In this document: positions 6,743-15,277 of the stretch, in pieces | How the letters are laid out: every line of letters begins with the position of its first letter | Numbering within the stretch: position 1 is the stretch's first letter | Assembly (NCBI GenBank): GCA_934085675.1 | Contig: CAKOHH010000006.1 | Span: 1 to 57,573 of the forward strand | Source of the DNA: an uncultured Bacilli bacterium | Lineage (GTDB): Bacteria; Bacillota_I; Bacilli_A; RF39; UBA660 | Direction: 5' to 3' | Length of the DNA stretch: 57,573 nucleotides | Program-made: the position numbers and the translations under genes | The notes under the pieces: generated by a model | Database searches by the model: none | Told to the model about the DNA's origin: nothing | What the model saw: the letters and a program-made list of their open reading frames with translations, nothing else

Positions 6743-8923
6743 ATGTTTAAAATGTTTTTGATAGCGGCTAATCCGGTTACTAGTTGGTTCAATAACCAAA
6801 TACATAGATTTTTACTATGGATTGATCAATCTGTTTATTGGCTTGCAGCTCAATGTTATCAACTTTTTATGAAACTTTCTACAGCTCAGATTTTTACAGA
6901 TGATTTCTTTTCTAGTTTTGCTAAACGAATATATGCCATATTGGGCGTTTTTATGCTATTTTATTTGGTATATGCTTTATTAAATGCTATTGTAGATCCT
7001 GATAAATTGACAAATGACAAAGGGGCAGGCAAAATAGCTGTAAATTTAATTATTTCTCTTACCTTGTTAGGACTTTTACCAAATATTTTTGATTTAGCTT
7101 ATCGTATGCAAAATTTTGTTTTGTCATCTAATTTACTTGGAGCAGTAATACTTGGCTCAGATGTAGTAGATGTTTCCGATTCTGAAAGTGTAAAGGAAAA
7201 TAATGAAAGTTTGATTCGTTTTGGTGATTATGCTTCGTTTACTGTTTTAAATTCCTTTTTGAATCCTGAAAATGTCAATCCAACTTTAGACAATGGTTAT
7301 AACTGGTATGGTGTCAAAGAAGAAATTTTGGAAGATGGAAATTGGAAGAATTTAACATTATTGTCAGATGCTGTTTCTAATGGAACCTCCATTGATGGGG
7401 AAAATGTTGTTGTAACCTATCGACCTCTTGTTTCGACAGCAGCTGGTATTTTCTTAATCTATATATTACTTTCCTTTACCTTGGATTTAGGAGTTCGTGT
7501 AGTAAAATTTGCTTTTTATGAACTTCTAGCACCTATTCCTATCGTCTTAAGAATAATACCTAGTAAAAAAGGAATTTTTGATAAATGGTTAAAACAAACA
7601 TTAAGTGTTTATTTTGAAGTGTTTGTTCGTGTTGGTTTAATGTATATTGCTATTTATTTTATTAACGCTATTACGAAAAATAATACATTAATGGAGATGT
7701 GGACAGAAAGTGCTTCTGGAAAATTAGCTTTGACGATTATCATCATGGGGGTGTTTGCCTTTGCTAAAAAAGCTCCTGATATTATTAGTGATGTTTTTGG
7801 AATCAAGACAGGAGGTCTTAAACTTGGCATCGGTGACAAACTTAAAGCTGGTGGTTTCTTTGGGGCTGGAGCTTTAGCTGGAATTGGTTTAGTAAAAAGT
7901 GGATTTGGTCATGTCGGAGGAGCTATAAGTGGTGCTGCGGGCGGCTTATATGGCAGTTTAGTTAATGGAGCAGGCTTGGCAGGCTTGGGTTATGGAGCTG
8001 CAAATGGCTGGAAAAATAAAGGACTACAATTTAATAATCAACGAAAGAAATTCTATACGGAAGCCATGTATGGAAAAGGTACAGCTGGATGGTTTGGAGG
8101 ACAGGCATTTGGTGATAAATTATTGGATGAGCAACGTAATGCTGCTAAAAAAGGTTATACGCAATCTAGAAAAAATAATGTTTCAAAATTCGAAGCTTCT
8201 AAGTTATATCAAAATATGTATCAAGAATATATAGATGAACAGAAATTATCGCAACAAAATGCTTTACGAAACACTGAAAATTTATATAATAAGGCTAAAG
8301 AAGATTTTGATAATAATAAAAAGATTATAGAAGATTATCGTAATAATTCTGAATATCAAGGTTTAATGTCAACGTTTGAAAATGAGGCTGTTCAAGAAGC
8401 AAATGCTAAAATGAATGAACTTGTTAAACAGGGCCATTATTCCGACACTCCAGAGGGAAGAGCTAAATACCAGTCTGATAAAGATAGTATGATAAAATCT
8501 CTTCAATATGCAAAGGCAACATCGGAATTACGAAAAATGAAAGCACAAGGTGCAATAAATGATGACGCTCAAGAATATTTAAAGGCAATTGATGAATTTA
8601 ATTCCTATGCTAATGCTTACAAAGATGCAGAAAATAATTTGAAAATTGCTAAGGGTAATGTCAATAATGTTGATACGGATTTAGCTAGAGAAAAGGCAAA
8701 TGAATTCTTTGCAAATAGTGATAATAAATCTTTTGATCCAGCAGTGGAACAATATCAGAAAGATTTAAAATATATTCAAGACCGTGGCGATGAAGAATAT
8801 GTCAAAAAGCAGAAAAAAACAAGAGAGTTTCAAACACAAGTTGCTGCCTATGAAGAAGCATTTAAAAACTACAATAAACCAGGTACGGATAAAGGTCCAT
8901 CCAAGCCTAATGATAAAAAATAA
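6743..8923 (+). CDS. VirB6/TrbL-like polytopic membrane protein
   Basis: 726 residues. The N-terminal half is strongly hydrophobic, with several membrane segments between about 15 and 350, followed by a Gly/Ala-rich stretch (about 355-430) and a long charged C-terminal region (about 460-726) rich in Lys, Glu, Gln and Asn that looks coiled-coil. This plan is that of the VirB6/TrbL channel proteins of Gram-positive type IV secretion systems. GAAAGGAG gives a strong ribosome site. It sits between the pilin-like genes and the PrgI/VirB4 genes, as expected. The C-terminal tail is probably cytoplasmic and may contact the ATPase. The family call rests on architecture and context. Confidence 0.7.
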   Translation: MFKMFLIAANPVTSWFNNQIHRFLLWIDQSVYWLAAQCYQLFMKLSTAQIFTDDFFSSFAKRIYAILGVFMLFYLVYALLNAIVDPDKLTNDKGAGKIAVNLIISLTLLGLLPNIFDLAYRMQNFVLSSNLLGAVILGSDVVDVSDSESVKENNESLIRFGDYASFTVLNSFLNPENVNPTLDNGYNWYGVKEEILEDGNWKNLTLLSDAVSNGTSIDGENVVVTYRPLVSTAAGIFLIYILLSFTLDLGVRVVKFAFYELLAPIPIVLRIIPSKKGIFDKWLKQTLSVYFEVFVRVGLMYIAIYFINAITKNNTLMEMWTESASGKLALTIIIMGVFAFAKKAPDIISDVFGIKTGGLKLGIGDKLKAGGFFGAGALAGIGLVKSGFGHVGGAISGAAGGLYGSLVNGAGLAGLGYGAANGWKNKGLQFNNQRKKFYTEAMYGKGTAGWFGGQAFGDKLLDEQRNAAKKGYTQSRKNNVSKFEASKLYQNMYQEYIDEQKLSQQNALRNTENLYNKAKEDFDNNKKIIEDYRNNSEYQGLMSTFENEAVQEANAKMNELVKQGHYSDTPEGRAKYQSDKDSMIKSLQYAKATSELRKMKAQGAINDDAQEYLKAIDEFNSYANAYKDAENNLKIAKGNVNNVDTDLAREKANEFFANSDNKSFDPAVEQYQKDLKYIQDRGDEEYVKKQKKTREFQTQVAAYEEAFKNYNKPGTDKGPSKPNDKK

Positions 8924-8943
8924 TAGAAAAGGGGTAAATTTAA

Positions 8944-9252
8944 ATGAATCAATATTTAATACCTGCCAACACAAAGAAGTCAAAACTTATTCTTGGCTTC
9001 TTTACTTGGATTGATTTAGCAATATTTGGTACCGGTTGTGGTATTACATTACTACTTTTGTTAATTTTCCAAGGCATGGATTTTACAACAGCTATCATTG
9101 TATTATTGCCTGCTTTGATATCGGGATTTTTAGTTATCCCGGTACCAAATTATCATAATGTTCTACAACTTATTACGAATATTGTGACATTTGCATTGGG
9201 AAGAAAAAGGTATTATTGGAAAGGCTGGTGTATTAAAGATGGCGAAAAATAA
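8944..9252 (+). CDS. PrgI-family membrane protein
   Basis: 102 residues with two hydrophobic helices (about 22-45 and 48-70). Gram-positive conjugation operons regularly carry such a small PrgI-type protein directly before VirB4, which is its position here. The N-terminal MNQYLIPANTKKSKLILGFF and the aromatic, basic C-terminus (KRYYWKGW) fit that family. AAAAGGGG precedes the ATG. It overlaps the next gene by 14 nt, indicating coupled translation. It is thought to help assemble the inner-membrane platform. Confidence 0.7.
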   Translation: MNQYLIPANTKKSKLILGFFTWIDLAIFGTGCGITLLLLLIFQGMDFTTAIIVLLPALISGFLVIPVPNYHNVLQLITNIVTFALGRKRYYWKGWCIKDGEK

Positions 9253-9808
9253 AAAAGAAGAAATTGCAAGTAAATGGAGTGAAGATTGGGTTCCTCTAAA
9301 AAATATCATGAATGGTATGATTCAACTTGAAAATGGGGAATATGTAACAGGAGTTAAAATTGCTCCTAAAAATATCTTTATTTTGGATGCTGGAACTAGA
9401 GACAATGTTATTTATCAATTAAGAAATTTTTATAATTCTATTAATTTTGAATTTTGGCTTGTTGTTGCAGATCGTCCAGTAGATATTAATGTTTATCTAT
9501 CTCAATTACAAATTCAATTTAATCGTGCAAATAATGCGATTACTCGTAAACTTGTTCAAGAAGATATTAACAAAGCAAATATGTTTATGAGTGCAGAATA
9601 TAATGTCGTGGATACTGAATATTACATTTTATTTAAAGAAAAGAAAATGGATGTTATTCAAAAAAGATTACATACTTTAATAAGTAATTTAGCTAACTGT
9701 GGCTTAAATAGTCAACAAACAAGTAATAATGATTTAAGAGTTATTTTAGATAATTTCTTTAATGGCGGGGCAGCCACGACTTTTAGTGGAATGGTAGGTG
9801 TACGATGA
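9239..9808 (+). CDS. VirB4 N-terminal domain, encoded as a separate gene
   Basis: About 189 residues resembling the N-terminal TraC/VirB4-like region: a small beta domain (NGMIQLENGEYVTGVKI) followed by helices with a QLQIQFNRAN segment. It has no ATP-binding motifs. The start is taken at ATG 9239 (MAKNKK) rather than the longer frame inside PrgI, because GGTG precedes it and the overlap becomes short. It ends with TGA overlapping the next ATG (ATGA), and AGGTG provides a ribosome site for that next gene, so this is a genuine split gene rather than a sequencing frameshift. Together the two products have the length of an ordinary VirB4. Confidence 0.65.
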   Translation: MAKNKKEEIASKWSEDWVPLKNIMNGMIQLENGEYVTGVKIAPKNIFILDAGTRDNVIYQLRNFYNSINFEFWLVVADRPVDINVYLSQLQIQFNRANNAITRKLVQEDINKANMFMSAEYNVVDTEYYILFKEKKMDVIQKRLHTLISNLANCGLNSQQTSNNDLRVILDNFFNGGAATTFSGMVGVR

Positions 9809-11589
9809 ACATAAAAGCACAAATAGCTCCTAAAGGAGTAGAATTTAAACCAACAGAATTTATGATGAGTGGTAAGTATTGTACCATTTTAACTATTGTT
9901 AGTTATCCTAAATTTATTGATCAAGGATATTTAGCTAACTTAACTAATTTAAGTGGTATTAAAATTGTTGCCAAACATATTCCAATTGAATTATCAACTT
10001 TACAAAGAATGATTAATAAAGAAATTGCGGATTTAAAGATGCGTTATCAAAATGAACGTGATAAAACAATTCAAGAAAGAATTCGTCAAGATTATGAATC
10101 ATTGGAACAATTTATTTCTATGTTAGTATCTACTCAATCAAGAATTTATGATTTTCAACTTCATATCTTAATTTCTGCTGATACTAAAGATGATATGGAA
10201 AATAAAAAGATGCAAGTAAGAAATTACTTAGATGCTTTAGGTATGCGAGGTATTTCTTTAATGTTTGAACAAGAAAAAGTTTTAAAATCTATGATTCCTA
10301 TATTTCCTAAACAAGATGTGGAAGACCGGGTTGGAACGCCTATCCCATCTCCAACCATTGCGGCCATGTATCCATTTATTTTTGATAGTATCAAAGATCC
10401 TGGAAACAGTACTTTATTTGGAGTAGATTTCTCGGGTGGTGTTGTTTTATTCAATCAATTTTTATATCAAATAAAAAAAGAGAACAACCGTAATAATGCG
10501 AATATTATTATTTTAGGTTCTTCTGGTTCTGGTAAATCAACGGCTGCTAAACTTTTACTTAGAAGTCATATTCGTAATGAGTATAAACTTGTTTGTATTG
10601 ACCCTGAAGGAGAACTTGGGGAAATGACAACTAATATGGGAGGAGACTTCTTAGACCTTGGTAAAGGTGGAGAATTCGGTATGGTTAATCCTCTTGAAAT
10701 TGTTATTGACGCAGACCCTGAAGAAATTAGTCAAGGACTTGGTTATACGGTTTTAACAAGAACAATTCAACAATTAAAGGCATTCATGAAATATTATAGT
10801 CCTGATATTGAAGAAGATGTTTTAACTATGTTTAGTGAGGTTGTTCAAGATACTTACAAACGTTATCAAATTGATTATGATACAGATTATAGTAAATTTA
10901 CAAGTGAAGATTATCCAACGTTTGATGATGTCTATGCTACAATTAAAGGTAGACTTTTATCCATGACAGAGAAAACTCATGAAAGAGATGTTATGGAAAG
11001 ACTTGAACTTAAAGTTAGACCTTTAGTTAAAGAACTTCGTTATTATTTTACAGGACATACTACTCTAGATATTCATAGTGATTTTATTGTCTTTAATATT
11101 AAAGAATTAATGACAGCCGATGAAAATGTTCGTAATGCGTTATTCTTCAATGTTTTAAAATATGCCTGGGGTCTATGTCTTGATCCTACTGTTAATACGG
11201 TTATGTATGTTGATGAAGCACACGTGTTATTATCTACTAAAAATGAATTAGGTGCCGAATTCTTAGCTCAAATTCAAAGACGTAGTAGAAAATATAATAC
11301 TGGAACAATCATTGTTACTCAACAACCAACAGACTTTGCAGCACCAAGTATTATAATGCATGGTAAAGCTATATTTGATAATGCTTCTTATTATCTTATT
11401 ATGGGAATGAAAAAACAAGCTGTTGATGATTTATCTAAATTAATTGATTTAAATGACAGTGAGAAAGATAGTATTAAATATTACAATCAAGGAGAAGCTT
11501 TATTTGTTTGTGGTAATAGACGAATGAGAATAAATGTTATTGCTACCCAAGAAGAACTTGATTCTTTCGGTGCTGGTGGCGGACTATAG
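9805..11589 (+). CDS. virB4: VirB4-family type IV secretion ATPase
   Basis: 594 residues. Walker A GSSGSGKS lies at about 238-245, Walker B MYVDEAH around 470, and VTQQP of the sensor region near 510. The segment before the P-loop (IAPKGVEF...) is the middle part of VirB4 proteins. VirB4 ATPases energise pilus assembly and substrate transfer at the membrane. It is the last gene of the secretion operon, followed by a terminator. No VirD4 coupling protein or relaxase is seen nearby, so DNA transfer is not supported by this locus alone. Confidence 0.85.
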   Translation: MNIKAQIAPKGVEFKPTEFMMSGKYCTILTIVSYPKFIDQGYLANLTNLSGIKIVAKHIPIELSTLQRMINKEIADLKMRYQNERDKTIQERIRQDYESLEQFISMLVSTQSRIYDFQLHILISADTKDDMENKKMQVRNYLDALGMRGISLMFEQEKVLKSMIPIFPKQDVEDRVGTPIPSPTIAAMYPFIFDSIKDPGNSTLFGVDFSGGVVLFNQFLYQIKKENNRNNANIIILGSSGSGKSTAAKLLLRSHIRNEYKLVCIDPEGELGEMTTNMGGDFLDLGKGGEFGMVNPLEIVIDADPEEISQGLGYTVLTRTIQQLKAFMKYYSPDIEEDVLTMFSEVVQDTYKRYQIDYDTDYSKFTSEDYPTFDDVYATIKGRLLSMTEKTHERDVMERLELKVRPLVKELRYYFTGHTTLDIHSDFIVFNIKELMTADENVRNALFFNVLKYAWGLCLDPTVNTVMYVDEAHVLLSTKNELGAEFLAQIQRRSRKYNTGTIIVTQQPTDFAAPSIIMHGKAIFDNASYYLIMGMKKQAVDDLSKLIDLNDSEKDSIKYYNQGEALFVCGNRRMRINVIATQEELDSFGAGGGL

Positions 11590-11612
11590 AGGTTAATAAG
11601 GCCTCTTTTTTT
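11588..11612 (+). terminator. intrinsic terminator after virB4
   Basis: 7-bp stem with G-T pairs (11588-11594 with 11600-11606), a 5-nt loop and a T run. It starts at the virB4 stop codon. Confidence 0.65.
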
Positions 11613-11642
11613 ATTTACTTTTAAAAAATGTATAATGAAATT

Positions 11643-11707
11643 CTTAAAAATTGCACAATAAAAACCTTAAAAAATGCACAATAAAAATCTTAAAAATTGC
11701 ACATTTG
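11643..11707. repeat. three tandem 23-bp repeats with TGCACA cores
   Basis: Three copies start at 11643, 11666 and 11689, with an exact period of 23 bp. Each begins CTTAAAAA and carries TGCACA (11652, 11675, 11698); the third copy is truncated. They lie between the virB4 terminator and the pgsA-like gene. They could be protein-binding sites upstream of the latter gene or simple repeat expansion. Confidence 0.7.
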
Positions 11708-11805
11708 AATAAATCATGGTATTTTTATGTGACTATTTTGTAAGAGATTTATAGTTTCTAAAATGTATAAAGTATGCTAAAATCTTATTGGAGGGAATGA
11801 GAAGT

Positions 11806-12903
11806 ATGAACATAAAAAAATACATTCCAAATATACTAACAAGTTTAAGACTTATTTTAACACCAATTATTATTTATTTAGGATTAACGGATCATTATAA
11901 AGTTTTAATAGGTCTTGCTATAGTAACTGCTTTAACAGATTCTGTTGATGGATATTTAGCCCGCAAATTTGATGCAACTTCGGAGTTAGGGGCTAAATTA
12001 GATGCTATTGCTGATAAAAGTTTGGCTATCGGTTTGCTTATTATTTTAATTATTAAAAAGACAAGTTTCTTTTATGTCCTTGTTTTAGAATGTCTTATTG
12101 GTTTACTTAATTTATATTTTTATTTCAAAAAAGGCATCGCTGCCTCTTTGTTAGTTGGTAAATTTAAAACGTGGATAATATTTATTACTATCATTCTAGG
12201 ATTTGTTGGGTTAGTAGTTCCACACTTTAATGTCGACATTTTTATTCATATTACAGTCTTCTTACAAATTATTACTTTATTAAGTTATTTATATTATGGT
12301 TTGAAAACTAAAAAGCCTAAAAAAAAAGACTTCGGTAATGAATATTTAGAATATTATCAAATTGTAGAGCCTATTTTATTAGAAGCAGAAATGCAAAAAA
12401 GAAAGACGTATGCTCATCATATCAATGAATCAGTTTATGCTCACGTTTTAAGAGTAAGTTATGATTGCTACCGGATTGGTAAACGATTTCATATGGACTA
12501 TAAAAGTTTAGCAATTGCGGGTTTATTACATGATTTTTATGAACACCCTTGGCAAGAAAATAAAGAAAAAAAGCCTTTTTTACAAAAACATGCTTTTACC
12601 CATGCAAAAGAAGCCGTAGTTAATGCTAAAAGAATTTTTGGGGAGGATGTTGTAACTCCTAAAGTAGAAGAAATTATGATTACTCATATGTTTCCGGTTA
12701 ACAAAAGAATTCCAAGAAGTAAAGAAGCATGGTTAATTACTTTAGTAGATAAAGCTGATTCTATTGATTTTATTATGCATCCGATTGCTTTATATAAAAT
12801 ATTTTTTAGAAAAGATTTACAACAAGAACATGAAAAGATGATTAAAAAAATTAAAAGAAGTATCAATACAAAAATTAAAAAGACGGAAAAAAAAGAGAAA
12901 TAG
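11806..12903 (+). CDS. CDP-alcohol phosphatidyltransferase (PgsA-like) fused to an HD domain
   Basis: About 365 residues in two parts. Residues ~1-175 form a multi-helix CDP-alcohol phosphatidyltransferase with the complete metal-binding motif (DSVDGYLAR, then G and two Asp at the canonical spacing), as in phosphatidylglycerophosphate synthase. Residues ~190-340 look like an HD phosphohydrolase-type domain, with His in YAHVLRVSYD, LLHDFYEH and a later ITHMF histidine and DKADS aspartate. ATG 11806 is chosen because GGAGGG (11790-11795) lies 10 nt upstream; earlier TTG and ATG codons overlap that site. The enzyme likely makes an acidic phospholipid; the HD half may remove a phosphate or sense a nucleotide. 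A fused HD domain is unusual for PgsA. Confidence 0.8.
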   Translation: MNIKKYIPNILTSLRLILTPIIIYLGLTDHYKVLIGLAIVTALTDSVDGYLARKFDATSELGAKLDAIADKSLAIGLLIILIIKKTSFFYVLVLECLIGLLNLYFYFKKGIAASLLVGKFKTWIIFITIILGFVGLVVPHFNVDIFIHITVFLQIITLLSYLYYGLKTKKPKKKDFGNEYLEYYQIVEPILLEAEMQKRKTYAHHINESVYAHVLRVSYDCYRIGKRFHMDYKSLAIAGLLHDFYEHPWQENKEKKPFLQKHAFTHAKEAVVNAKRIFGEDVVTPKVEEIMITHMFPVNKRIPRSKEAWLITLVDKADSIDFIMHPIALYKIFFRKDLQQEHEKMIKKIKRSINTKIKKTEKKEK

Positions 12904-12930
12904 TGCAAACGTGGTTTGCATTATTTTTTT
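12904..12930 (+). terminator. intrinsic terminator
   Basis: Perfect 7-bp stem (12904-12910 with 12914-12920), a GTG loop and a T-rich tail. Its 3' arm overlaps the -35 box of the ftsK promoter. Confidence 0.75.
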
Positions 12931-12944
12931 AAATCCTTTATAAT
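12916..12944 (+). promoter_or_regulatory. ftsK promoter
   Basis: TTGCAT (12916-12921), 17-nt spacer, TATAAT (12939-12944). The transcript would start near 12951, which rules out the earlier in-frame ATG at 12916 and supports translation from 12961. Confidence 0.65.
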
Positions 12945-12960
12945 GAATATGGTGAGAATT

Positions 12961-15210
12961 ATGGCAAAGAAGAAAAAAAGTTCGGGAGATACAAAGAAAA
13001 ATAATGGAATAAGTGTAGAATTAACAGGCCTTATTATGATTCTTATAGGTCTTATAGGTTTTGGCTTTGGTCCAGTTGGTTCCTTACTTAAAAAGTTTGC
13101 AATGTTTTTAATGGGTGAGTGGTGGCCTCTTATTTTAATATTTGTTTTAGTGATGGGTTTTTATATGCTTATTAAAAGAAAATTACCTAATTTTTTTAGT
13201 GCAAAATATATTGGTATGTATCTTATTTTAGCAGTCATTTTAGTTTTATCTCATTTAACTTTTATTGAAAAAGCTGATAAAGCCAGTGAAATATTTAATT
13301 TGACGGTTAATAATTATATGGAAAGAGTAGCTTCGATAAATTCAAGTAATGCTTTATCTAGTTCAGGACAAGTATCTATTGTTATTGGTGGTGGTATTTT
13401 AGGAGCCTGTTTTTCCTTTTGTAGTGCCTCATTGTTTGGCTTAAATGGAACTTATATTGTACTTGGCTTTGTCTTACTTTTCGGTATTATATTATTATTT
13501 AATGTTAATTTATCCAATGTTTTAAATAACTTTATTCATAAATTTAAAAAGGTAAAAGAGTCCGTAGAAGAAGAGGAAGAAGATGAGATTACTAAAAAAG
13601 AAAAAGCTTTGGAAAAACGTCTTACAACCCCTGTGGAAGAAGAAGTTCCTGAAAAGAAAACTATCATTGTTAGTAGTGTCGATGAATTAAAACGAATTGA
13701 AACCCCCGAGCCTTCTTTACCTTTAGATATTCCAGTTGCTAATCCTAATAATGTGAGTAATCCAAATTATAAACTACCTGAAATGCGTATTTTAGATGAT
13801 CCTGAAAAGGGTAAGAAAACCAATTCTAATCAATTTTTAATTAATAATAAACAAAACTTGGAAAGAGTTTTAAAAGATTTTCAAATTCCAGGACGAGTTG
13901 TTGATATTCATATGGGGCCTGCCGTTACTCAGTTTGAAGTAGTCGTGCCAAGTGGTACTAAGGTAAGTCGTATTAGTTCAATTAATAAAGAAATTGCACT
14001 TGCTCTTGCGGCGAAAGATGTTCGTATTGAAGCCCCTATTCCGGGAAAAAGTACCATTGGTATTGAAATTCCTAATCAATCTATTTCGGCGGTTAAGATA
14101 AAAGAAATTTTAGCCAGTAAAGAAATGCTTAATAAAACAGGTGGCATTCAAGTTGCCTTAGGTAAAGATATTATGGGTATGCCAAGATGTACCGATTTAA
14201 CTAAAATGCCCCATCTTTTAATTGCCGGTTCTACCGGTTCTGGTAAATCTGTTTGTTCAAATAGTATTATTGCTTCTATTTTAATGCGTTATCGTCCTGA
14301 TGAAGTAAAACTTGTTTTAGTAGATCCTAAACAAGTCGAGTTATCAAATTATAATGGGGTTCCGCATTTACTTTGTCCTGTTGTTACAGACCCTAAAAAG
14401 GCAAGCGCTACTTTACAAAAAATATGTATAGAAATGGATCAACGTTATCATACATTTGCCGAAAAAGGCGCTAAAAAAATTGATGATTATAACCGGATGA
14501 TTGATGAAGAAAATAAACTTAATCCGAATGACCCTAAACCTCGTATGCCATACATTGTGGTAATAGTAGATGAAATGGCTGACTTAATGATTGCAGCTCG
14601 AAAAGAAGTAGAAGATAGTATTATGCGTATTACCCAACTTGCCCGTGCTGCTGGTATTCATTTAATCGTGGCCACCCAAAGACCAAGTACTGATGTTATC
14701 ACAGGAGTTATTAAAACAAATATTCCATCACGTATTGCTTTTGCGGTAGCTTCAAGTATTGACTCAAGAACAATATTAGATACTGGTGGGGCAGAAAAAC
14801 TACTTGGTAAAGGAGATATGTTATTCTTACCAATGGGCGAAAATACGCCAATCCGTATTCAAGGATGTTTTATTTCTGATGATGAAATAAGAAGAGTTAT
14901 TGAAGCTGTATGTAAAGAGCAACAAGCAAGTTATGACGAACGTTATAATATTACGGCTGAATCTACGCATATGGCTGGCGAAGGTAGTGAAAAAGAAGAA
15001 TATGATGATCCTATGTACAATGAAATCGTTGACTTTGCCATTCAAACCGGTAAAATTAGCGCATCTTTAATTCAAAGAAGATTCCGTTTTGGCTATAACC
15101 GAGCTGCCAGGGTTATTGATTTACTAGAAGAAAGAGGTATTATTGGACCTCAAAATGGTTCTAAACCAAGAGAAGTTTTAGTAAAATTAAAAAGTGATAA
15201 TAACGAATAA
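12961..15210 (+). CDS. ftsK: DNA translocase FtsK/SpoIIIE
   Basis: About 749 residues. Four N-terminal membrane helices (about 20-190) are followed by an acidic linker, the alpha domain, and the RecA-like motor with Walker A GSTGSGKS (423-430) and Walker B IVDEMADLM (~536). A C-terminal winged-helix gamma domain (~675-740) carries the RRFRFGYNRAARVIDLLE signature that reads KOPS/SRS sites. It pumps chromosomal DNA through the closing septum. The start at MAKKKK agrees with the promoter position and the GGTGAG ribosome site 4 nt upstream. The linker is short compared with E. coli FtsK and typical of Firmicutes. Confidence 0.95.
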   Translation: MAKKKKSSGDTKKNNGISVELTGLIMILIGLIGFGFGPVGSLLKKFAMFLMGEWWPLILIFVLVMGFYMLIKRKLPNFFSAKYIGMYLILAVILVLSHLTFIEKADKASEIFNLTVNNYMERVASINSSNALSSSGQVSIVIGGGILGACFSFCSASLFGLNGTYIVLGFVLLFGIILLFNVNLSNVLNNFIHKFKKVKESVEEEEEDEITKKEKALEKRLTTPVEEEVPEKKTIIVSSVDELKRIETPEPSLPLDIPVANPNNVSNPNYKLPEMRILDDPEKGKKTNSNQFLINNKQNLERVLKDFQIPGRVVDIHMGPAVTQFEVVVPSGTKVSRISSINKEIALALAAKDVRIEAPIPGKSTIGIEIPNQSISAVKIKEILASKEMLNKTGGIQVALGKDIMGMPRCTDLTKMPHLLIAGSTGSGKSVCSNSIIASILMRYRPDEVKLVLVDPKQVELSNYNGVPHLLCPVVTDPKKASATLQKICIEMDQRYHTFAEKGAKKIDDYNRMIDEENKLNPNDPKPRMPYIVVIVDEMADLMIAARKEVEDSIMRITQLARAAGIHLIVATQRPSTDVITGVIKTNIPSRIAFAVASSIDSRTILDTGGAEKLLGKGDMLFLPMGENTPIRIQGCFISDDEIRRVIEAVCKEQQASYDERYNITAESTHMAGEGSEKEEYDDPMYNEIVDFAIQTGKISASLIQRRFRFGYNRAARVIDLLEERGIIGPQNGSKPREVLVKLKSDNNE

Positions 15211-15230
15211 AAAGAGGCTTTTTAAGCCTC
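15208..15230 (-). terminator. terminator for the Fic gene
   Basis: 7-bp stem (15214-15220 with 15224-15230), loop of three. Read on the minus strand it is followed by a five-T run, so it ends transcripts of the convergent fic gene. Confidence 0.65.
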
Positions 15231-15246
15231 AAAGTTATATTTTTAG

Positions 15247-15277
15247 TTGTTGGTTGTAAGATATCAACAATTTTTTT
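15247..15277 (+). terminator. probable ftsK terminator
   Basis: Stem of six perfect pairs (15247-15252 with 15265-15270) extended by a G-T and a T-A pair, followed by seven T on the plus strand. Confidence 0.5.

Noticed and set aside
9191..9238. Longer N-terminus for the VirB4 N-terminal gene
   Set aside because: It lies inside the PrgI gene and a good internal ATG with a ribosome site exists at 9239.
1577..11589. Integrated conjugative element
   Set aside because: No relaxase, coupling protein, integrase, or flanking attachment repeats are visible, and neighbours are housekeeping genes.
11643..11707. CRISPR array
   Set aside because: The units are contiguous 23-bp tandem repeats without unique spacers, and no cas genes are present.
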